Positions 43,932 through 53,158 of a stretch of 64,000 bases of DNA are shown here, piece after piece. The notes below the pieces were generated by a model. That model saw nothing but the letters and a program-made list of their open reading frames with translations, had not been told where the DNA came from and made no database searches. The position numbers and the translations under genes were made by a program. How positions within the stretch are numbered: the first letter of the stretch is position 1; every line of letters starts with the position of its first letter. Origin of the DNA: Pseudomonas schmalbachii (GTDB lineage Bacteria > Pseudomonadota > Gammaproteobacteria > Pseudomonadales > Pseudomonadaceae); NCBI RefSeq assembly GCF_017589465.1, contig NZ_JAELYA010000006.1:124001-188000 (forward strand), read 5' to 3'.

Positions 43932-45653
43932 TCAGTTTTTTGACCCTTGCGTCTGTCGCTCCACCTCCCGCATGAAGCAGACGAACTCCTTGCTGTTCTT
44001 CCCATCTCGGCAGAACTGCTCCACTTCCTCGGCGCTCGGCTGGCGCGAGACGGCGGAGTCCAGACGCTTGTAGACGAAGCCGCCGATCGCGAGAACAGCG
44101 ACCAGCAACAGCGCAATGATCCCCATGGCGCGCTGGCGACGAACCATCAGATTCTCCAGCACCAGGCGAGCTCGCTCGAGCAGACTCGCCCGGCGAGTGA
44201 GTGCCAAAACCAGCGCGGCCAGCAGTGCGAGCATGGGCACCCAATACAAGGGTACCCCTTGCCCCAGGCCAATCAGCCCCACTATCGCAATGGCCACTAC
44301 ATAGCTGACCATCCCCAGCCACAGTGGTCGAATGCCGGCGCCATATTCGTGCCAACTGGTTGGCAACCGGCGGCTCAAACGGTAGTCGAGCCGGTTAAAC
44401 CAGTTGCCGGTCAAGGCTTGGCCCCAGTCGATGATCCTGTTGATTCCGCCCGCCACGATAGCCGATGACATGGGAATGAAGATGAACAACAGGCCCATGT
44501 CCGCCTTGGGCTTGACCAGCTCCCGGGGAATGGCAGACAGGTACAGGAACACCATGAAAACAGTCCATAGCAGCGGCATCCGCCCCACTGCCGGCCCGCT
44601 TTTGGCCAGGTCGCCCCAGAACGCCTCATCCAGTGGCGCCCCCGGCAAACGTTCCAGCAGATGCGGATATCGGTAGATCAGAATCTCGGCGATTTCCTGG
44701 CTGCGCTGTCTGTCCTCGTCTGCGAAGTCCCGACTGAAGCGACGCCGCTGGAAGCGGTCGAACGGCGCCACGATCAGCCGCGCCGCCCGGCACTCGGGCG
44801 TTAGCTCCCAGCGCTGCGCGTCGCTGGAAATCCTCGAATAGAAGCGTTCCGCATCCCAACGCAGCAGCAATGCCTGCCATTGATGATCAGGACAATTCGC
44901 CTCGCGCAATCCCTCGTGCCATCCAAGCACCGCAGCAACCGAGTCCAGCGTCTCGCCGGACCAGCTCGGCATCTCCAGCAGCATCGAAACCAGCGAGGTT
45001 TCCAGTAGCGTGCGGCCATCGTAGCTCTGCAGCCAGGGTTGCCTGAGCAAAGTGTTCAGACCGTCGACAAGCGCCTCCGGTTCGCCTCGATTGTGCAGCG
45101 CGCGCAAGTTGAACAGGCGGCCGTTCAGTATCCGTTCATACAACGGCAGCAGTTCAATCCCTTTCAGACCAGACGACTCGCGCACTTCCAGCCAGCCATA
45201 TTCAGCGCAGGCCGCGTCACGCAGGTTGGTCCCCCACTCTTCGTTCAAACAAAGGCGCAACACGCCGCGCTCGAACTCCACTGCCAACCCGGCCTCTTCC
45301 GCCTTCAGTCGACGCTCGGCGAGCAGCGACGGGCGCAAATCCGCCAGCAACTCAACCAGTGGGTGCGGTCCGTGACAGACCTCCGCCTGCGCAACGGCCG
45401 ACTCCACCACCGACCGCACGGCCACCGCCAGATCGCCCGCCTCCACGGCTTCGATCAGGGTTTCGTTCGCTTCCGCTCCCGCATCGGCCCGCCATTGCAC
45501 CCAACGTAGAGCCTGTTCGTAGGCTTCCCGAAGCGCCTGGAAGGCGGCGGGGTCTTCATCGGGCCGCGTGGACTTCAGCAGGCGTGCATAGTGGCGCTTG
45601 ATGGCGCGTTCATCGGCCTCTTCCTCGAGACCGAGGATTTCCCAGCAGCTCAT
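43932..45653 (-). CDS. Membrane J-domain protein, likely HscC partner (DjlB/DjlC-like)
   Basis: A 573-residue protein: an N-terminal J-like domain (SCWEILGLEEEADERAIKRH, then YARLLKSTRPDEDP), a long helical middle, and about four or five membrane helices from residue 365 on (LLWTVFMVFLYLSAI, LLFIFIPMSSAIVAGGI, LGMVSYVVAIAIVGLIGL, MGIIALLLVAVLAIGGF). The loop motif is RPD rather than HPD, so the usual Hsp70-stimulating histidine is replaced. The start is ATG 45653, preceded by AAGGAAG; a GTG two codons earlier is possible. It is 12 bp downstream of hscC. E. coli DjlB and DjlC partner HscC, which fits the pairing; function unknown. Confidence 0.82.
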   Translation of the reverse strand: MSCWEILGLEEEADERAIKRHYARLLKSTRPDEDPAAFQALREAYEQALRWVQWRADAGAEANETLIEAVEAGDLAVAVRSVVESAVAQAEVCHGPHPLVELLADLRPSLLAERRLKAEEAGLAVEFERGVLRLCLNEEWGTNLRDAACAEYGWLEVRESSGLKGIELLPLYERILNGRLFNLRALHNRGEPEALVDGLNTLLRQPWLQSYDGRTLLETSLVSMLLEMPSWSGETLDSVAAVLGWHEGLREANCPDHQWQALLLRWDAERFYSRISSDAQRWELTPECRAARLIVAPFDRFQRRRFSRDFADEDRQRSQEIAEILIYRYPHLLERLPGAPLDEAFWGDLAKSGPAVGRMPLLWTVFMVFLYLSAIPRELVKPKADMGLLFIFIPMSSAIVAGGINRIIDWGQALTGNWFNRLDYRLSRRLPTSWHEYGAGIRPLWLGMVSYVVAIAIVGLIGLGQGVPLYWVPMLALLAALVLALTRRASLLERARLVLENLMVRRQRAMGIIALLLVAVLAIGGFVYKRLDSAVSRQPSAEEVEQFCRDGKNSKEFVCFMREVERQTQGSKN

Positions 45654-45665
45654 AGGCACTTCCTT

Positions 45666-47369
45666 TTATTGCCAGGGTGAGCGTTCCAGCTCGTCGAGTC
45701 GGTGTGCAATGGATTCACGCATCTGCGCGATGCACTCCACGTCCTGGGAAGCCAGTGCCTGCTGGAAACTGCCGGCCATGTTGCCGAGCATCTCCCGCAC
45801 CTCGCCCAGGTGTTCCTGGTAGAGCCGCTCCAAACGCGCCACCAGGGTGGTATTGACCATCTGGTCCCGTGGATGGACCTTCAGTTGCGCGAGGGCCGCC
45901 AGACGCTGACGCACTTCCTGCGGTGCCAGTACGCCCGGATTATTCTCGATCACAAGGTGATGCATCTCGCCGCTGGCCGGAACCTTCACCTCCGCCTCGA
46001 GGATACCGTTGTTGTCATAGGTGAAGCGCACATCCAGCTCCACCTCGCCAGCCGGCCGAGCCGGCACAGGGATGCTCAGTTCACCCAGTGCGATGTTGTC
46101 CTTCACCAGGCGGCTCTCTCCTTGGAACACTTTCACCAGTACGTGAGTCTGGTTGTCGTGCAACGTCTGGATAGTCTTCACCCGGCTGACCGGCACCACG
46201 CAATTGCGCTCGATGATCGGCAGGTAATGGCCACTCTCCAACACCCGTCCGAACTGCTCGACAGTCTCGATGCCCAGGGTGTAAGGGCAGACATCGGTGA
46301 GAACCACCTCTTCCAATGCCGCCGCACGCTGCTTGAGCGCCGCCTGGACAGCCGCACCAAGGGCCACCACTTCATCGGGATTGATATGCATGGCAGGGAA
46401 ACGGCCGAACAGGGTGGTGGCCAGTTTCCGGATCAGGGGCATCCGCGTCGTACCACCCACCAGCAGGACTTCATTGAGGTCAGCAACGCGAATGCGCGCA
46501 TCGCGCAGCGCCCGTTCGACAGGCCCGCGCAACCGTTCCAGCAGTGAGGCAGAAACATGCTGCAGGTCGTCCTGGCTGATCGCCAGTTCCCACTGGCGGC
46601 CGCCCTGGGCCAGAGAAAAAGTGGCGGTGGGTTGCTGCCCGAGAGCGTGGCGCACACGCTCCGCTTCGCAGCGCAAGCGGTTGCGCATGCCGGGAACATT
46701 GACATCGGGGAAGTGCTTGTCCTGGCGCTGGCTGGATACAAAATGCTGGATCAGAGCGGTGTCGAAGTCCTCGCCGCCCAGGAAGTTGTCACCGGCACTG
46801 GCGCGAACCTCCATCACACCCTCGAAGAGCTCCAGGATGGAGACATCGAAAGTGCCGCCTCCCAGGTCGAAGACCAGGAAGGAAGTCTCCTTGTCCTTCT
46901 GGTGAACACCGTAGGCCAGTGCCGCCGCCGTGGGTTCGTTGACCAGCTTCTCGACCTTCAGCCCTGCCAGTTCGCCGGCGATGCGCGTGGCCTTGCGCTG
47001 TGCATCGCTGAAGTAGGCAGGCACGCTGATCACGGCTTCCTCCACTGGCTCGCCGAAAGCGCGCTCGACATCCTCCTTGAGGCTGCGCAGAACCAGCGCC
47101 GAGAGTTCCTCAGGGCGGAACTTGCGCTTACCCAGGGCGATTTCCTGGGCGCTGCCCATGTGGCGCTTGAACAGGGCGGCGGTGAGCTGAGGGTGGGTCT
47201 GCAGGCGCTCGCGGGCGGCCTGGCCCACCAGCACCTGGCCCTGGTCATCCAGGCCGACCACGCTGGGCGTGAGGACGCTGCCCAGGACGTTGGGCACCAG
47301 TTGCGGAGCCTCGTCGCGCCACACCGCGACGAGGCTGTTGGTGGTACCCAGATCAATGCCGACTATCAT
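45666..47369 (-). CDS. hscC: Hsp70 family chaperone HscC
   Basis: A 567-residue Hsp70. The ATPase domain has GIDLGTTNSLVAVW, VPAYFSDAQRKAT, NEPTAAALAYG, FDLGGGTFDVSILE and LLVGGTTRMPL; the peptide-binding domain is short, with a truncated lid, which is typical of HscC compared with DnaK (about 640 aa). It has no signal peptide. I start it at 47369 (MIVGIDLGTTNS). Paired with the J-domain gene 12 bp downstream, giving a two-gene operon. HscC in E. coli has a special ATP-cycle behaviour and a poorly known function. Confidence 0.92.
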   Translation of the reverse strand: MIVGIDLGTTNSLVAVWRDEAPQLVPNVLGSVLTPSVVGLDDQGQVLVGQAARERLQTHPQLTAALFKRHMGSAQEIALGKRKFRPEELSALVLRSLKEDVERAFGEPVEEAVISVPAYFSDAQRKATRIAGELAGLKVEKLVNEPTAAALAYGVHQKDKETSFLVFDLGGGTFDVSILELFEGVMEVRASAGDNFLGGEDFDTALIQHFVSSQRQDKHFPDVNVPGMRNRLRCEAERVRHALGQQPTATFSLAQGGRQWELAISQDDLQHVSASLLERLRGPVERALRDARIRVADLNEVLLVGGTTRMPLIRKLATTLFGRFPAMHINPDEVVALGAAVQAALKQRAAALEEVVLTDVCPYTLGIETVEQFGRVLESGHYLPIIERNCVVPVSRVKTIQTLHDNQTHVLVKVFQGESRLVKDNIALGELSIPVPARPAGEVELDVRFTYDNNGILEAEVKVPASGEMHHLVIENNPGVLAPQEVRQRLAALAQLKVHPRDQMVNTTLVARLERLYQEHLGEVREMLGNMAGSFQQALASQDVECIAQMRESIAHRLDELERSPWQ

Positions 47370-47679
47370 GCTGGCGCTCTCCTTGCTGAAGGATCGCCTG
47401 GCGGCGCCTGGCGATCTATCTCCCAATCGAAACAACCATTAGAGCCAGTGGAGACTGGCGGGTAAAGACCTGCCTCCGCCTCTCAGCCGACTACACGACG
47501 CCAGTCAATCAAGGGAGTAAAACCCCATGCTACCCGTCCGGTCAGAAATTCTCCGCGCCGGGGCAAGCTGGTATCATTCGCGGCTTTTTCCTGCCCCCGA
47601 GCAGGCGCGGCCATCCGGCATGTGCTTTGCTTTTCGGCGGAACGACAAACGGCGCACGAGGCGCCTTGGGGAGCCAGTC
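47370..47679. promoter_or_regulatory. hscC/permease divergent region
   Basis: About 310 bp. A palindrome GATCGCCTGG...GCGATC lies near hscC (47391-47416). TATCAT at 47572-47577 with a weak upstream TTCTCC may be the -10/-35 of the permease gene. I see no purine riboswitch-like structure. Confidence 0.4.
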
Positions 47680-48975
47680 ATGCTGGAAAAGCTGTTCCAA
47701 CTGCAAGCGCACAACACCAACGTGCGCACGGAGATCCTGGCGGGGGTCACCACCTTCCTGACCATGGCCTACATCCTGTTCGTCAACCCGAGCATCCTCG
47801 GCGCGACCGGCATGGACAAGGGCGCGGTGTTCGTCGCCACCTGCCTGGCCGCGGCCATCGGCTCGGTGGTCATGGGCCTGATCGCCAACTACCCGATCGC
47901 CCTGGCGCCCGGCATGGGCCTGAACGCCTTCTTCACCTACACCGTGGTCCTGCACATGGGCCACACCTGGCAGGTGGCGCTGGGTGCGGTGTTCCTCTCG
48001 GCGTGCATGTTCTTCCTGATCTCGATCTTCCGCATCCGCGAATGGATCATCAACAGCATTCCCCTGGAGCTGCGCTCGGCGATCGCTGCCGGCATCGGTC
48101 TGTTCCTCGCGCTGATCGCGCTGAAGGAAGCCAACATCGTCATCGCCAACCAGGCGACCCTGGTCGGCCTCGGCGACCTGACCAAGCCGGAACCGATCCT
48201 CGCCATCCTCGGCTTCTTCCTGATCGTCGGCCTGGAAGCGCGTCGCGTCACCGGCGCGGTGATGATCGGCATCCTCGCCATCACCTTCGCCGCCATCGGC
48301 CTGGGCATCACCCAGTTCGGCGGCGTGATGTCCGTCCCGCCGTCGCTGGCGCCGACCTTCCTCCAGCTGGACATCAAGGGCGCGCTGGATATCGGCCTGT
48401 TCAGCGTGATCTTCGCCTTCCTCTTCGTCGACCTGTTCGACAACTCCGGTACCCTGATCGGCGTGGCCAAGCGCGCCGGGCTGATGGGCAAGGACGGGCA
48501 CATGCCGAAGATGGGTCGCGCGCTGATCGCCGACAGTACTGCGGCGATGTTCGGCTCGCTGCTCGGCACGTCTACCACCACCAGCTACATCGAATCGGCA
48601 GCGGGCGTCAGCGCCGGCGGCCGTACTGGCCTGACCGCCGTGGTGGTCGCCGTGCTGTTCCTGCTGGCGCTGTTCTTCGCCCCGCTGGCGGGCAACGTGC
48701 CGGCCTTCGCCACCGCTCCGGCGCTGTTCTTCGTCGCCGTGCTGATGGCCTCGGGCCTCGCCGAAATCGACTGGGACGACCTCACCGTCGCCGCGCCGGT
48801 CGTCGTTACCGCGCTGGCCATGCCGCTGACCTTCTCCATCGCCAACGGCATCGCCTTCGGCTTCATCGCCTGGACCGCCGCCAAGCTGCTGGCCGGCCGC
48901 TGGCGCGACCTGAACCCGGCGCTGGTGATCCTGTCCGTCCTGTTCGTCATCAAGCTGGGCTGGTTCAACGCCTGA
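47680..48975 (+). CDS. GhxP/AzgA-type purine (guanine-hypoxanthine) permease
   Basis: A 431-residue inner-membrane transporter with about 12-14 helices. Family landmarks: TEILAGVTTFLTMAYILFVNP, APGMGLNAFFTYTVV, GIGLFLALIALKEANIVI, FLFVDLFDNSGTLIGVAKRAG and ADSTAAMFGSLLGTSTTTSYIESAAGV. These match the AzgA-like subfamily of NCS2 transporters. The start is ATG 47680 (MLEKLFQLQAHNTNV). I recall a homologue (PA4719) beside trmA in PAO1, as here. Exact substrate is inferred. Confidence 0.9.
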   Translation: MLEKLFQLQAHNTNVRTEILAGVTTFLTMAYILFVNPSILGATGMDKGAVFVATCLAAAIGSVVMGLIANYPIALAPGMGLNAFFTYTVVLHMGHTWQVALGAVFLSACMFFLISIFRIREWIINSIPLELRSAIAAGIGLFLALIALKEANIVIANQATLVGLGDLTKPEPILAILGFFLIVGLEARRVTGAVMIGILAITFAAIGLGITQFGGVMSVPPSLAPTFLQLDIKGALDIGLFSVIFAFLFVDLFDNSGTLIGVAKRAGLMGKDGHMPKMGRALIADSTAAMFGSLLGTSTTTSYIESAAGVSAGGRTGLTAVVVAVLFLLALFFAPLAGNVPAFATAPALFFVAVLMASGLAEIDWDDLTVAAPVVVTALAMPLTFSIANGIAFGFIAWTAAKLLAGRWRDLNPALVILSVLFVIKLGWFNA

Positions 48976-48993
48976 TTCCGCCGTCGACACTGC

Positions 48994-49128
48994 ATGGGTA
49001 TCGCTTCGCTCAACCCATCCTACGACTGGTTCAACGCCTGACCGACGAACTGTAGGTTGCGGCTGAGCCTGCGAAGCCCAACATTGCGTCATGCGTGTTG
49101 GGCTTCATTTCGTTCAGCACCAACCTAC
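48994..49128. repeat. Short GGGTATCGCTT element and GTAGGTTGG-family unit
   Basis: 48994-49023 (GGGTATCGCTTCGCTCAACC with CATCCTACG) matches 11512-11537. 49052-49128 is a full GTAGGTTG...CAACCTAC unit with GCGGCTGAGCCTGCGAAGCC in the left arm. They fill the gap between the permease and trmA. Confidence 0.8.
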
Positions 49129-49163
49129 GGCTCCCTACTGCCTTCGACCGAGTTATCCGCCCC

Positions 49164-50249
49164 ATGAGTAGTCCGCGTTTCGATCCCGCCCAATACGACG
49201 CCCAACTGCAGGACAAGGCCGAGCGCCTGCGCGCGCTGCTGGCGCCGTTCGATGCCCCCGAGCCGGAAGTCTTCGATTCGCCGCGCGAACACTACCGCCT
49301 GCGTGCCGAGTTCCGCCTGTGGCGCGAGGGCGAGGCGCGCCACTACGCGATGTTCGAGCAGGGCGACAAGCACACGCCGATCCTGCTCGACGACTTCCCC
49401 ATCGCCAGCCAGCGCATCAACGAGCTGATGCCGCGCCTGAAGGCCGCCTGGGCCGATCCGGCGCTGGGGCACAAGCTGTTCCAGGTGGAGTTCCTCACCA
49501 CCCTGGCCGGCGACGCGCTGATCACCCTCTGCTATCACCGTCCGCTGGACGATGCCTGGAAAGTCGTGGCGGAGAAGGTCGCGGCGGAGCTGGGCGTGAG
49601 CCTGGTCGGGCGTTCGCGCGGCAAGCGCATCGTCATCGGGCGCGACTATGTGAGCGAAGAACTGGTGGTGGCCGGTCGCAGCTTCCGCTATCGCCAGCCG
49701 GAAGGCGCCTTCACCCAGCCCAACGGCGCGGTGTGCCAGAAGATGCTCGCCTGGGCCTACGAATCGCTGGGCCAGCGCGACGACGACCTGCTGGAGCTGT
49801 ATTGCGGCAACGGCAACTTCACCCTGCCGCTGGCCACCCGCGTGCACAAGGCGCTGGCCACCGAGATCAGCAAGACCTCGGTGAACGCCGCTCTGGCTAA
49901 CCTGGCCGACAACGCCGTGGATAACGTCACCCTGGTGCGTCTCTCCGCCGAGGAGCTGACCCAGGCGCTCAACGAGGTGCGGCCGTTCCGCCGCCTGGCC
50001 GGCATCGACCTGAAGAGCTACCAGTTCGGCAGCGTGTTCGTCGACCCGCCGCGCGCCGGCATGGACCCGGACACCTGCGAGCTGACCCGCCGCTTCGACC
50101 GCATCCTCTATATCTCCTGCAACCCGGAAACCCTGGCGCAGAACATCGCCCAGCTGCACGACACCCACAAGGTCACCCGCAGCGCGCTGTTCGACCAGTT
50201 CCCCTACACCCACCACATGGAAGCGGGCGTGCTGCTGGAGCGGCGCTGA
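49164..50249 (+). CDS. trmA: tRNA (uracil-5-)-methyltransferase TrmA
   Basis: A 361-residue SAM-dependent enzyme forming m5U54 in the T-loop of tRNA. The SAM site is [16 protein letters not shown], the catalytic cysteine is in [12 protein letters not shown] (about C319), and [11 protein letters not shown] is conserved. There is no TRAM domain or iron-sulfur cluster region, as in E. coli TrmA. I start it at 49164 ([16 protein letters not shown]). Upstream it is preceded by a repeat. Confidence 0.95.
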   Translation: MSSPRFDPAQYDAQLQDKAERLRALLAPFDAPEPEVFDSPREHYRLRAEFRLWREGEARHYAMFEQGDKHTPILLDDFPIASQRINELMPRLKAAWADPALGHKLFQVEFLTTLAGDALITLCYHRPLDDAWKVVAEKVAAELGVSLVGRSRGKRIVIGRDYVSEELVVAGRSFRYRQPEGAFTQPNGAVCQKMLAWAYESLGQRDDDLLELYCGNGNFTLPLATRVHKALATEISKTSVNAALANLADNAVDNVTLVRLSAEELTQALNEVRPFRRLAGIDLKSYQFGSVFVDPPRAGMDPDTCELTRRFDRILYISCNPETLAQNIAQLHDTHKVTRSALFDQFPYTHHMEAGVLLERR

Positions 50250-50275
50250 GGTATTCACGGCGGTTGGTGTAGACC

Positions 50276-50373
50276 GTAGGGTGGAAAACGACGAAGCGGA
50301 TGGCCGCCCCGCCTTTCCACCATCGAGCGCGGTGCGACGGGGCGGTGGACAAGCTTCGCGTTGTCCACCCTAC
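50276..50373. repeat. GTAGGGTGGAAAACG-type repeat, copy 1
   Basis: It begins GTAGGGTGGAAAACGACGAA and ends TTGTCCACCCTAC, with internal GCCCCGCC / GGGGCGG. A second copy with about 90% identity by eye lies at 60042-60143. Confidence 0.85.
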
Positions 50374-50392
50374 AAAACGCACCCGTGTTGCC

Positions 50393-50460
50393 TGTAGGAG
50401 CGAGCTCTGCTCGCGAAGTTTTTGAGTTGCCGGCGTTCGCGAGCAGAGCTCGCTCCTACA
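50393..50460. repeat. Perfect 25-bp inverted repeat (TGTAGGAGCGAGC)
   Basis: The left arm starts TGTAGGAGCGAGCTCTGCTC and the right arm ends GAGCAGAGCTCGCTCCTACA, with a 25-bp perfect stem and an 18-base loop. It directly follows the previous repeat and ends just before the DUF1883 gene, where it may work as a terminator. Confidence 0.85.
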
Positions 50461-50470
50461 AAGGCTCGCG

Positions 50471-50755
50471 CTAGCGGCGGACGATCTTGATCGAGTGGGT
50501 CAGGTTGGGCTTGCGGGTGACGCTGATCGCACGGCGGGTCACGGTGTCGATGGTGATGTTCCAGAAACCGGTGCTGGGCGCCACGATCTTCGCCGGGAAG
50601 CGGTCGAAGGCGCCGCCGTGGTAGGAGTGGCGGCCGCCGTTCTTGAAGCTGCGGAAGTTGGCGTCGTTCATCAGGCGGATGTTGCACATGCGCGAGCACT
50701 CGATGATCACGAGGTCGCCTTCGTTCAGATGTTCGCGCTGGTGTATGAATTTCAT
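50471..50755 (-). CDS. DUF1883 domain protein
   Basis: A 94-residue soluble protein, MKFIHQREHLNEGDLVIIEC, with SRMCNIRLMNDANFRSFKNG, YHGGAFDRFPAKI and GFWNITID. This is the DUF1883 fold, found alone or fused to TIR domains in other bacteria. Function unknown. It lies head-to-tail with norR on the same strand, 41 bp downstream of norR's stop codon, so it could be cotranscribed from norR. AGCGGGAG precedes the ATG. Confidence 0.82.
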   Translation of the reverse strand: MKFIHQREHLNEGDLVIIECSRMCNIRLMNDANFRSFKNGGRHSYHGGAFDRFPAKIVAPSTGFWNITIDTVTRRAISVTRKPNLTHSIKIVRR

Positions 50756-50796
50756 CGCCTGCTCCCGCTAAATCAATAAGATAGCACGCCGCCGCG

Positions 50797-52317
<1,521 letters not shown>

Positions 52318-52319
52318 AT

Positions 52320-52376
52320 GGTCGAATCCACCCTTAACGGTAATTAGAACCCTATTCCTGCAGGGTAAAAAATACA
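52320..52376 (+). promoter_or_regulatory. Three NorR enhancer sites
   Basis: Three copies of GT-N7-AC: GGTCGAATCCACC (52320-52332), GGTAATTAGAACC (52339-52351) and GGTAAAAAATACA (52364-52376). Spacing is 19 and 25 bp. They lie about 70-115 bp upstream of the predicted sigma-54 transcript start, as with the three NorR sites of E. coli norVW. The first adjoins the norR start codon, so NorR may also repress its own gene. Confidence 0.75.
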
Positions 52377-52416
52377 ATATAAAATATAAAATCCTTTATT
52401 TTCATATAGATACGAA

Positions 52417-52432
52417 TGGCATAGGCGCTGCA
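52417..52432 (+). promoter_or_regulatory. Sigma-54 promoter for ric-norB
   Basis: TGGCATAGGCGCTGCA contains GG and GC exactly ten bases apart and fits TGGCAC-N5-TTGC in its key positions. Transcription should start near 52443, about 28 bp before the ric ATG. Confidence 0.85.
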
Positions 52433-52471
52433 AAGGTTCCTACAACCAACACCCCATACAAGGAACCTGCC

Positions 52472-53158
52472 ATGAGCCTGACGTATCTCGATCGATCCCT
52501 GGGCGATCTCGCCTGTTCGATTCCGGGCGCGACCCGGATCTTCCATGGATACAAGCTCGACTTCTGCTGCGGCGGACAGAAGAGCCTGCGCGAAGCTGCG
52601 GCGCGCAAGGGCATCGACGCCGAGGCGGTCGCCGCCCAACTGGCCGCGCTGCAGGAAAACGGCAGCGACGCGCAGGACTGGCGCGCCGTGCCGGACGAGA
52701 AGCTCATCGCACACATCCTCGAGCGCTACCACGAGCGCCATCGCGACCAGTTGCCGGAGCTGATCCGCCTCGCCGCCCGCGTCGAGCACGTGCATGGCGA
52801 TCGCAGCGACTGCCCGAACGGCCTCGCGGAGCACCTGCGGACCATGCAGCAGGAACTGGAAAGCCACATGCAGAAGGAGGAGCAGGTGCTCTTCCCGATG
52901 CTGCTCAACGGCTTCGGCCCCCGCGCCGGCGGGCCGATCTCGGTGATGCGCTTCGAGCACGACCAGCACGGCGACGCGCTGGAGCACCTGCTCGAACTGA
53001 CCAACCAGATCACCCCGCCGCCCGGCGCCTGCAACACCTGGCAGGCGCTCTACCGCGGGCTGGACGAGCTGCGCAACGACCTGATGCAGCACATCCACCT
53101 GGAAAACAACATCCTCTTCGTACAGGCACTGAACCCGCAGGAGTCCAGCCATGGGTGA
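52472..53158 (+). CDS. ric: RIC (YtfE/ScdA/DnrN) iron-sulfur cluster repair di-iron protein
   Basis: A 228-residue protein with an N-terminal ScdA domain (LDFCCGG at about 30-35) and a C-terminal hemerythrin-like di-iron domain; its histidine and glutamate ligands are in HILERYHERH, ARVEHVHGD, LESHMQKEEQVLFP, RFEHDQHG and HIHLENNILF. RIC restores iron-sulfur clusters damaged by NO or oxidants, and may act on NO itself. AAGGAA precedes the ATG. It overlaps norB by eight bases (ATGGGTGA), so the two are coupled. Confidence 0.93.
   Translation: MSLTYLDRSLGDLACSIPGATRIFHGYKLDFCCGGQKSLREAAARKGIDAEAVAAQLAALQENGSDAQDWRAVPDEKLIAHILERYHERHRDQLPELIRLAARVEHVHGDRSDCPNGLAEHLRTMQQELESHMQKEEQVLFPMLLNGFGPRAGGPISVMRFEHDQHGDALEHLLELTNQITPPPGACNTWQALYRGLDELRNDLMQHIHLENNILFVQALNPQESSHG

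Noticed and set aside
47500-47679. Purine riboswitch before the permease gene
   Set aside because: No three-way junction pattern or conserved purine aptamer sequence is seen.
52436-52446. A fourth GT-N7-AC (in GGTTCCTACAACC) as a NorR site
   Set aside because: It lies downstream of the sigma-54 promoter, where an enhancer site is not expected; probably chance.
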